DNA of 64,000 bases from Hoeflea prorocentri. GTDB taxonomy: Bacteria; Pseudomonadota; Alphaproteobacteria; Rhizobiales; Rhizobiaceae. The position numbers and the translations under genes were made by a program. The stretch is from positions 124,001-188,000 of the forward strand of contig NZ_JAPJZI010000002.1 of NCBI RefSeq assembly GCF_027944115.1, given 5' to 3'. This document shows positions 1 to 8,000 of the stretch, one piece after another (the first letter of the stretch is position 1; each line of letters starts with the position of its first letter). The notes beneath the pieces are model-generated. The model was not told where the DNA came from. It did not search any database and saw only the letters and a list, made by a program, of their open reading frames with translations.

Positions 1-1005
1 GGCGCGACGTACTGTCTGGACCGGATTTATCAGGCGGGCGAGGCGCTGTGCATGCACAATGCCGCCACCGGCCGGGAACTCACGATGCCGCACGAGATCG
101 AGCCAGCGGAGACGAAGCGGAAGATCGTCATCGTCGGGGCCGGGCCGGGCGGGCTGGAAGCCGCTCGCGTTGCGGCCGAGCGTGGCCACGAGGTCGTCGT
201 TTTCGAGGCGGCGCCGGATCCCGGCGGGCAGGTCCGGCTGACCGCGCGATCGCCAAGACGGCGGGAGATGATCTCTATCATCGACTGGCGCATGGCCCAG
301 TGCTCCGCGCGGGGTGTCGTCTTCCATTTCAACACATGGGCCGAGGCCGATCACATCACCGCGGAAAACCCTGATGTCGTGATCATGGCCACCGGCGGTA
401 TGCCCAATACGCAGCTTTTCGAGCAGGCGGGTGAAAAGGCCAATGTCGTGACAAGCTGGGATTTGATTTCCGGCGATGTCAAACCGGCCGGCAGCGTTCT
501 GATTTATGATGAAAGCGGCGATCATCCGGGACTTCAGGCCGCCGAAATCGCCGCCGAGGCCGGGTCGACGGTCGAAATCATGACGCCGGACCGGGTGTTC
601 GCCCCCGATATTATGGGTATGAATCTCGTGCCCTATATGCGCGCCCTGCAGGACAAGGACGTGACATTCACGGTGACCCGCCGGCTTCTGGATGTGCGCC
701 GCGAGGGCAACAAGCTGACCGCGCTGATCGGTACGGATTATTCTGATCATACCGATGAGGCACTGTACGATCAGGTGGTGCTCAATTATGGCACGTTGCC
801 ACTGGACGAACTCTATTTTGAGCTCAAGCCGATGAGCTCGAACCTTGGTGCAGTGGACTATGACGCGCTGATCGGCGGGCGGCCGCAGGCGTTGCAACGC
901 AACAGGGATGGTGTCTTCCAGCTTTTCCGGATCGGCGATGCGGTGTCTGCCCGCAACACCCATGCCGCCATCTATGACGCCTTGCGGCTGGTGAAAGACC
1001 TTTGA
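1..1005 (+). CDS. C-terminal part of a trimethylamine-dehydrogenase-like Fe-S flavoprotein (5' end outside window)
   Basis: The reading frame is open from base 1, so the gene starts upstream. The visible 334 residues begin inside the cysteine cluster that binds the [4Fe-4S] centre (a Cys, 11 residues, then a Cys) in the NADH:flavin oxidoreductase/TMADH family. A Rossmann dinucleotide-binding fold follows (GAGPGG at about residues 44-49), then the second half of the NAD/FAD-like domain. The FMN-binding barrel lies outside the window. It overlaps the next gene by four bases (TTGA), so the two are translationally coupled and probably act on the same compound. Family members oxidatively demethylate tertiary or quaternary amines or reduce enoates. 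The substrate cannot be read from this fragment. An internal ATG at base 52 would leave out half of the cluster and is not the real start. Confidence 0.85.
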   Translation, partial: GATYCLDRIYQAGEALCMHNAATGRELTMPHEIEPAETKRKIVIVGAGPGGLEAARVAAERGHEVVVFEAAPDPGGQVRLTARSPRRREMISIIDWRMAQCSARGVVFHFNTWAEADHITAENPDVVIMATGGMPNTQLFEQAGEKANVVTSWDLISGDVKPAGSVLIYDESGDHPGLQAAEIAAEAGSTVEIMTPDRVFAPDIMGMNLVPYMRALQDKDVTFTVTRRLLDVRREGNKLTALIGTDYSDHTDEALYDQVVLNYGTLPLDELYFELKPMSSNLGAVDYDALIGGRPQALQRNRDGVFQLFRIGDAVSARNTHAAIYDALRLVKDL

Positions 1006-2984
1006 GCGCGTTCCGTCATATCTTCAAGCCGGCGCAACTGCGCCACAAGACTTTGCGCAACCGGATCGTCTTCGGCGCCCACACAACCAACATGGCTGAG
1101 GACGGCTACCCTGTGGCGCGGCATACAGAATATTATCGGGAGCGGGCGATCGGCGGGGCGGGGATGATCGTGGTCGAGCCGATGCCGGTGCATGCGGCAG
1201 CCGTTCTGACACGCGGCAATTTCCGTCACAGCGACGACAGTATCATTCCGCTTTTTCGCAAGGTGACCGAGGCGATCAAGGACAACGGGGCGGTCGCCAT
1301 CCAGCAGCTTTATCATGTCGGCCAGCATGGCGATGCCGACAATTCTTTTCACGCCAACTGGTCGCCGTCGGGACGGCCGAGCTACCATGACAGCGATGGC
1401 AGCCACACGATGACCGGGCTGGAAATCGAGGAAACCATCGACGGTTTTGTCCAGGCGGCCCGCCGTTGCAAGGAAGCCGGATTTGACGGTGTCGAGGTAT
1501 GGGCCGCTTATCATAGTTTCATCGATCAGTTCTGGACCCCCTGGTCGAACCGGCGTGACGATCGATGGGGCGGCAGCCTTGAAAACCGCACACGGATTTC
1601 GCGCGAAATCATCGACCGTATCCGCCGCCTGTGCGGAGAGGATTTCATTGTCGGTCTCGCCGTCAGCGACGAGCCCGACGTGGATGTGATGCTGTCGCGT
1701 GAATCGATTGCCGAGATCGTGGCGCTGCACGACCGGACGCAGGACGTTGACTATGTGACCTGCGGCGTCGGCGGTTATTTCGATTTCTACAAGCTGATGC
1801 CGACCTTCCTCTATCCGGAAAAGATGGGGACTGATCTGTCGCAAATCCTGAAGGCTTCGGTCAGCCATGCGCTGGTGACCGCCGAGGCCCATATCCGTAC
1901 GCCGGAAAATGCCGAAACCGTTTTGGGCGAAGGTCTGAGCGATCTCGTCTCTATCGTGCGCGGGCAGATCGCCGATCCGCATCTCGCCGCCAAGGCTGAA
2001 GAGGGTCGCCCGGAGGACATTCGCGGTTGTCTGTCCTGCAACCAGATGTGCTGGGGGCGGCGATCGCGCGACTACTGGATATCCTGCGTCGTCAACCCGT
2101 CTGCCGGGCGTGAATGGGAATGGGGCGGTGACCGGTTCAGCCCGACAGAAACACCGAAAAATGTGCTGGTTGTCGGCGGCGGCCCGGCGGGTCTCGAAGC
2201 CGCCCGCGTTGCCGCTGAGCGTGGCCACCAAGTTGTGCTTGCGGAGGCGGGTCACCGGCTCGGCGGTGCCTTCGCGCTTGCCGGGAAGCAACCGCGCCGG
2301 GCGCAGATCGCCGATCTGATCGCCTGGTATGAGCGGCAACTGGCGAAGCTTGGTGTTAATGTGCGCCTCAACAGCTTTGTCGAGGCAGATGACGTGGCCG
2401 CGCATGGAGCTGATACAGTCATTCTTGCCACGGGCTCGCTGCCCGCCGACACCGGTTTCCAGAAGGCACTGCCGCAGTTCGACGACCTGCCCGGCCTGGC
2501 AAGCGGCAATGTCTTTTCCGCCGAAGCCGTGATGGCCGGCGAGGCCCGGCCGGGCAAACGCGTCATCGTTCTCGACGAGGGCGGCAACTGGAAAGGTTGC
2601 GGTACGGCCTGGAAATTGGCTGAAGATGGTCATGACGTCACGATGGTCACGCCGGATGCGCTGATCGGCAAGGAGCTGCAGCGCACAGCCGCCGATTTCC
2701 CGCTGCGGCGCGCCTTGAGCCGTTTGGGCGCTGAGTTCATCGTCGAAAGCGCGATCCTTGAATGGACAGCGGGCGGCGCGCGGGTCGTGTCCCTGCTAAC
2801 CGGTGAAGAGCGGATGATCGAAGCGGACACCTTGGTCACCGCGACAACCAATGTGGCATTCGATTCGCTGGCGTGTGAGCTTGCAGAACGCGGCATTGCT
2901 TTCACGGCCATCGGCGATGGCGTTGCGGCCCGGCAGGCGCCCTATGCGATCCACGATGGGCGGCGGGTGGCGCTGGAGATATAG
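1002..2984 (+). CDS. NADH:flavin oxidoreductase, TMADH/StcD-like N-demethylase
   Basis: This 660-residue protein has the full TMADH-family architecture. An Old-Yellow-Enzyme FMN barrel (about 5-340) is followed by a four-cysteine [4Fe-4S] motif with the spacing C-x2-C-x3-C-x11-C (CLSCNQMC and on, about 345-364). A two-part dinucleotide-binding region follows (GGGPAGLEAA near 390). The start is TTG, overlapping the upstream paralogue by four bases; no ATG gives the full barrel. Relatives include trimethylamine and dimethylamine dehydrogenases and rhizobial stachydrine/N-methylproline demethylase, all of which remove N-methyl groups and pass electrons to a flavoprotein acceptor. The tandem arrangement with a second family member and an Ldh2-family dehydrogenase suggests a small catabolic operon. 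The family is secure, the substrate is inferred. Confidence 0.85.
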   Translation: MSAFRHIFKPAQLRHKTLRNRIVFGAHTTNMAEDGYPVARHTEYYRERAIGGAGMIVVEPMPVHAAAVLTRGNFRHSDDSIIPLFRKVTEAIKDNGAVAIQQLYHVGQHGDADNSFHANWSPSGRPSYHDSDGSHTMTGLEIEETIDGFVQAARRCKEAGFDGVEVWAAYHSFIDQFWTPWSNRRDDRWGGSLENRTRISREIIDRIRRLCGEDFIVGLAVSDEPDVDVMLSRESIAEIVALHDRTQDVDYVTCGVGGYFDFYKLMPTFLYPEKMGTDLSQILKASVSHALVTAEAHIRTPENAETVLGEGLSDLVSIVRGQIADPHLAAKAEEGRPEDIRGCLSCNQMCWGRRSRDYWISCVVNPSAGREWEWGGDRFSPTETPKNVLVVGGGPAGLEAARVAAERGHQVVLAEAGHRLGGAFALAGKQPRRAQIADLIAWYERQLAKLGVNVRLNSFVEADDVAAHGADTVILATGSLPADTGFQKALPQFDDLPGLASGNVFSAEAVMAGEARPGKRVIVLDEGGNWKGCGTAWKLAEDGHDVTMVTPDALIGKELQRTAADFPLRRALSRLGAEFIVESAILEWTAGGARVVSLLTGEERMIEADTLVTATTNVAFDSLACELAERGIAFTAIGDGVAARQAPYAIHDGRRVALEI

Positions 2985-2986
2985 AC

Positions 2987-3979
2987 ATGATGATGACGAC
3001 GGATGATTTGGAGCGCTTGCTCGTCGAAGTGCTGACCGCAGTGGGGTTTTCGCGCAAGGCTGCGGCTGCGCTTTCGCGCCAGACCGTGTTCAGCGAAGAG
3101 CTTGGCCAGCACAGCGTCGGCGTTGCGCATGTCTTTGATTATATTGACGGTCTTGAAGCAGGCCGCATCGACGGCGCGGCCGAGCCGGAGATAAGCGACC
3201 CGGCTCCGACTATGATCCGTATCGACGGCAAGGGCGGCCTGCCGCAGACGGGTTTCGATATGGTCATTGACCGTCTGGTGTCGCGGGCAAAGGAGCTCGG
3301 CATGTGCGCCGTGCTGCAGAACAACGCGACGACGTGCGGTTCGCTCGGCACCTATGCATTGCGGCTTTCGAATGCCGGTCTGGTCTGTCTTGCCGCCACC
3401 AACGGACCGCCGCTGCTCGCCGGGTCCGGCTCGACCAAGCCGGTCTTTTGCACCAATCCGATGGCGTTTTCGACACCACAGGCTGACGGGCCGCCTTTGT
3501 TAATCGATCAATCCTCCAGCGCCACGGCCTATGTTAATATTCGCGAGGCTGCCGAACGGGGCGAGGCAATCCCCGCCGGCTGGGCTCTCGACAGGGACGG
3601 CAAGCCGACGACGGACCCTAAGGCTGCGCTTATGGGCACGCTGCTTTCCTATGGTGGTTCGCGGGGCGCGAATATGGCGCTGATGGTAGAGGTTCTGGCG
3701 GCAGGTCTGACCGGCGCCAACTGGTCGCTCGATGCGCCGTCCGTGTTTGAAGGTGATCAGTGCCCGGCATCGGGCCTGTTTGTTCTTGCGATTGATCCGG
3801 CCGTAATCGATCCGGATTTTCCCAAGCGGATGAGCGTGCAGATCCAGCGCCTCGGGAAGGATTACGGCGTTCATATACCGGGCCTCGCCAAGGCTGAAAA
3901 CAGGGCACACACGCTCTGCGGCGGAATTGAAGTCGATGACCGCGCGATCGAGCGCCTTCGTGCGCTTACGGCAGATTAG
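2987..3979 (+). CDS. Ldh2-family (malate/L-lactate or imino-acid) NAD(P)H dehydrogenase
   Basis: The 330-residue product belongs to the Ldh/Mdh2 family, a fold unrelated to the classical lactate dehydrogenase fold. It shows the family signatures NNATTCGSLGTYALR, CTNPMAFSTP and IPAGWALDRDGKPTTDP, and ends in the usual helical segment. Characterised members include malate and sulfolactate dehydrogenases and DpkA, which reduces cyclic imino acids and makes N-methyl amino acids. The gene begins three bases after the stop of the demethylase-like gene, so it is almost surely co-transcribed. Next to two N-demethylase-like proteins, an imino-acid or N-methyl-amino-acid reductase role fits best, but this is inference from context. 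Its stop codon overlaps the stop of the convergent thiD gene by four bases. Confidence 0.82.
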   Translation: MMMTTDDLERLLVEVLTAVGFSRKAAAALSRQTVFSEELGQHSVGVAHVFDYIDGLEAGRIDGAAEPEISDPAPTMIRIDGKGGLPQTGFDMVIDRLVSRAKELGMCAVLQNNATTCGSLGTYALRLSNAGLVCLAATNGPPLLAGSGSTKPVFCTNPMAFSTPQADGPPLLIDQSSSATAYVNIREAAERGEAIPAGWALDRDGKPTTDPKAALMGTLLSYGGSRGANMALMVEVLAAGLTGANWSLDAPSVFEGDQCPASGLFVLAIDPAVIDPDFPKRMSVQIQRLGKDYGVHIPGLAKAENRAHTLCGGIEVDDRAIERLRALTAD

Positions 3980-4818
3980 GCATCTTCAGTGCTTGCGGCG
4001 TCATGCGTGTCTCCTGACTGTCGCTGCCGCCAACCGTGACAAACCGGGCCATGGCCTCGGCCGACGGATAGCATATGGCCGTGCATGATTGCGCCGCGAA
4101 GATAGTCCCGGGCCGCGCCCACGGCTTCCGACAGGGCTGTCTTGACCGGAAGCTGCGTTGCAATTGCGGACGACAGGGTGCAGCCGGTTCCGTGGGTGTT
4201 TGGCGTGGCGATCCGTGCGTCTTCGAACCAGGAAAGACCTTCCGAGCCGGCGAGAACATCGCTGCAGATGTTTCCCTTGAGATGGCCGCCTTTCAGCAAC
4301 ACCGCGTTTGGCCCGAGTTTCAAAAGCCGTTTTGCCGCTTGCTCCATGTCGTTCCGGTCTCGCGGCGCGATGCGGTTCAAAAGTTCTCCGGCCTCCGGGA
4401 TATTCGGCGTCAGAATGTCTGCCTTCGGCAAAAGCTCTGTTTTCATTGCGTCGATGGCGTCAGGGGCAATCAATCTCGCACCGCTTGTGGCGACACAAAC
4501 AGGATCAAGGACAACCGGCACGCCGGTCAGGTGGTCGAGACATCCGGCGACCGCGCGGATGATGTCGGCTTTTGCCAGCATGCCGATCTTGATCGCGTCG
4601 ATACGGATATCCTTGAGGATGGTCATGATTTGCTGTTCGACGAAAGCGGCGGGAACCTCGTGAATGCCGGAAACGCCCTTTGTGTTCTGGGCCGTGAGCG
4701 CCGTGATGACGGCCATGCCGTAGCCGCCATTGGCCTGAATTGTCTTCAGGTCGGCCTGGATGCCGGCGCCGCCGGACGGATCGGAGCCGGCAATAGCCAG
4801 AATATTCGCAACAGTCAT
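3976..4818 (-). CDS. thiD: Hydroxymethylpyrimidine/phosphomethylpyrimidine kinase ThiD
   Basis: ThiD phosphorylates HMP and then HMP-phosphate to give the pyrimidine half of thiamine. The 280-residue protein opens with ILAIAGSDPSGGAGIQADLKT, the typical N-terminal HMP-binding and glycine-rich segment. It carries DPVCVATSGARL and the ATP-site/catalytic loop NTHGTGCTLSSAIA near residues 210-225. I chose the ATG at 4818 because family similarity begins exactly there. The frame stays open upstream only because it runs through the TPP riboswitch. A purine-rich ribosome site (AAGGGAG) sits 11 bases upstream, at the 3' edge of the riboswitch. The last ~30 residues (with HGPVCHGWRQRQ) go beyond the normal family end. 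Confidence 0.93.
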   Translation of the reverse strand: MTVANILAIAGSDPSGGAGIQADLKTIQANGGYGMAVITALTAQNTKGVSGIHEVPAAFVEQQIMTILKDIRIDAIKIGMLAKADIIRAVAGCLDHLTGVPVVLDPVCVATSGARLIAPDAIDAMKTELLPKADILTPNIPEAGELLNRIAPRDRNDMEQAAKRLLKLGPNAVLLKGGHLKGNICSDVLAGSEGLSWFEDARIATPNTHGTGCTLSSAIATQLPVKTALSEAVGAARDYLRGAIMHGHMLSVGRGHGPVCHGWRQRQSGDTHDAASTEDA

Positions 4819-4820
4819 GG

Positions 4821-4900
4821 GCGGTTCAACTCCCTTCGCCGGCATTATCCGAAGCAGGTTCAACGGGTTTGATCTCAGCCTTGCGGCACCCCGGTTCCAT
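4821..4900 (-). promoter_or_regulatory. TPP (THI-box) riboswitch upstream of thiD
   Basis: Read on the minus strand, the leader holds the conserved TPP aptamer blocks in order. These are GGGGTGCC, then GGCTGAGATC, then CCCGTTGAACCTG, then GGATAATGCCGGCGAAGGGA. This order and spacing identify the thiamine pyrophosphate riboswitch. The ribosome-binding purines of thiD are the last block of the aptamer itself, and no oligo-U terminator lies between aptamer and ATG. Control is therefore likely at translation initiation: bound TPP would hide the ribosome site, as in many Gram-negative bacteria. Confidence 0.93.
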
Positions 4901-5018
4901 TTCAATCCACCCTGCCGCGGCCGCGATGTCAAGGAAGAAGGGCTTTCTTCGTTCGCCTGTCTTGAAATCTTCGCAGTTTCCTGCGTTGGTTGCAGAACAT
5001 CCTTGATGGGAGAGTGAG

Positions 5019-8000
5019 ATGTTCAAGCGCCTTGGAACCATTGCCGTTCTTATTGCCGGCATCGCGGTCGCGGGAACCGCGCTGGCGTCGGATACACGCC
5101 GGATCGAGACGGTCGATAATGCCGACTATTACGGGTTCGATTTGCGGGCCGAAAAGGATGTGACGCTGGATGAGTGCAAATCCATCTGTCTTTCCGACGG
5201 CGATTGCCGTGCTTTCACTTTCAACACCAAGGCGCAGTGGTGTTTCCTGAAATCCGATTTCAATCGGCTTGAGCCCTTTGAAGGCGCAGTCGCGGGCAAG
5301 GTTGTCACAGGGACCGACGGCGCTGACCTTGGCGCGCCTTCCGATCTTTCTTTCCTTGGCCGGGGCCTTTACACGGAAGCGTCTCAGAAGAAATCGGAGC
5401 TGACGGCGCGGCGCGACGGGGAAACCGGTCTGGCGGCCACTGTTGCGGCGGGTCGGAACGCGCTTGCAGCCGGCGATCCGGCTTTCGCGGTTGATGCGTT
5501 TGGCCGCGCGATAGGCATCGATCCGGGCGATGTCGATCTCTGGCTGAACCTTTCCCACGCGGCGCTCAATACGCTCTATGCCGGCAGTCAGAATGACTAT
5601 TCCATGCAGCGCACCGCATCGTCAGCGGCGCTGAATGCCTATGAGCTGTCGCGCACGGCGCCGCAGCGGGCTCAGGCGCTTGATCTGCTCGCCAAGGCGC
5701 TTGAGGTTCGGCAGCAGTTCCGGCCCGCGCTTGAGGCCTACAAGGAGAGCCTTGCGCTGGTGGATTCGCCGCGTGTGCGGGCTGATTTTCAGGACCTGCG
5801 TTCGAGAAAGGGCTTCCGCGTCGTTGAGCATACGGTTGATGCCGATAGCGCCACAGCGCGGCTTTGCGTGCGCTTTTCCGACCCCTTGATGCCGACCGGC
5901 GTCGACTACGCGTCCTATGTGAGCATTGATGGACGTGCGGCCGGTGACGTGACGGCCAAGGGTCAGGAAATCTGCGCCGGCGGCCTCGAACACGGCAAAA
6001 CCTACCGGCTGACCCTGCGGTCCGGACTGCCGGCGGAAATCGGCGAGATTCTCGAGGCGCCGGTGACCATCAGCGCCTATGTGCGCGACCGCTCGCCGAG
6101 CGTGCGGTTTGATGGCGACCGGTTCGTTCTTCCGGGCGCCGGGCGCAAGGGGGTTCCGGTGGTCAGCATCAATGCGGACGCGGTGGAGCTTGAACTTTAC
6201 CGCATCGGTGACCGCTCGCTTGCGCCCGTCATGGCCAAGTCACGGTTCCTGCGCCAACTCGACGCCTATGACGAGGACACGATCCGCGACGAACTCGGAG
6301 AGAAGGTCTGGCAGGGCACGCTGGAGACCGGAAACGAACTTAACCGCGAAACGATAACGAGCTTCCCGGTCGACGAGGCGCTGCCGGAGCGTAAGCCGGG
6401 TGTCTACGTGATAACGGCGCGTGTCGCGGGTGAACGTCTCGATAATTGGCAAAGCCGCGCCACCCAATGGCTGGTGGTGTCCGATATCGGCCTTTCGACC
6501 TTTTCCGGAAGTGACGGACTGCATGTCTTTGCCCGCTCGCTCGACACGGCGAAACCACGCGCGAATGCGGAACTGACGCTTCTGGCGCGCAACAACGAGA
6601 TATTGGGGCAGGCTACAACGGACAGTGACGGGCGGGCGCATTTTGCCGCCGGTCTCATGCGCGGCAAGGCGGGGTTGGAGCCGGCTGTCGTGACCGTTAC
6701 CGGCGAGGATGGCGACTTTGTCTTCCTCGACCTTTCGCGTGCCGGGTTTGACCTGTCCGACCGCGGAGTCTCGGGACGCGCCGCGCCCGGGCCGCTGGAT
6801 GTCTATGCATGGCTGGATCGCGGCATTTACCGCGCCGGCGAGACGGTGCACCTGTCGGCGCTGTTGCGCGATGATGCGGCGCTCGCGGTCGCTAACCTGC
6901 CGCTGACCTTCACCGTCGTGCGGCCTGACGGCAAGGAGGACCGGCGCAGTGTGCGAACCGGCGGCCCGGCGGGCGGCTATCAGCTCGATCTCGATTTGCC
7001 GGCCAATGCCATGCAGGGCGCCTGGACCATCCGCTCCGTTGCGGGGAACGGCGGCGCGGCGCTGAGCGAAACGCGGTTTCTGGTTGAGGATTTCCGGCCT
7101 GACCGGATCGCTGTCGATCTTGTGCTGCCCAAGGCTCCGCTGGCGGTCGGTGGAACCGAGCAGGCGGAAATCGATGGCCGTTTCCTCTACGGTGCGCCGG
7201 CAGCCGGATTGTCCGCCGATGCGGAGCTGAAACTGAAATCGGTGCGCACCCGGCCTTCTTTCCCGGGCTATGTGTTCGGTCTCGCGGATGAAGCGGCGGT
7301 GGAGAGCCAACTCGACATTGCGAGCGTTCCGCTGCTCAATGCACAAGGCAAGAGCACGGTTGATCTCTCCCTACGCACCTTGCCGGCGACAACCCATCCA
7401 CTGGAAGCCGACCTGACGGTGCGGCTACGCGAGGGTGGCGGCCGGGCGGTTGAGAAAACCGGTACGATGCGTGTCAGGCCCGAAGGCCTGATGATCGGTA
7501 TCAGGCCGGGTTTTGAAGGCGGTCAGGTAGGTGAGAACGCCACGGCCCGCTTCCAGGTGATTGCCGCCGGCGCCGACGGCAAGGCGGTTGCCGGTACCGA
7601 CCTCAAATGGTCACTGCTGCAGATCGAGCGGGATTATCAGTGGTACCGTGAAGGCAATAGCTGGCGCTATGAGCCGGTCGAGTATACGAAACAGATTCGC
7701 GACGGTGTTGTCTCCTCAACCCCCGAAACGCCGGGCGAAATCGACGTGACTGTCGATTGGGGCCGCTACAGGCTGATTGTCGAGACGGACAGTCCGGGTG
7801 GACCGGCTTCCAGCATCGAGTTCGATTCCGGATGGCACGTGAGCACGGCCTCGACCGAGTCGCCCGACGGGCTTGAGATTGCCCTTGACCGGCAGAGCTA
7901 TAGCGCCGGTGAGACGGCCAGGCTGAAAATCACGCCGCGCTTTGCCGGTGAAGCCCTGATTGCGGTTTCAAACGAGCGGCTGCATGAGGTGTTCAACGTG

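Noticed and set aside
972-2633. Long minus-strand open frame (over 550 codons) opposite the StcD-like gene
   Set aside because: It mirrors a well-supported gene in GC-rich DNA, has a composition typical of antisense shadows and shows no protein family signature.
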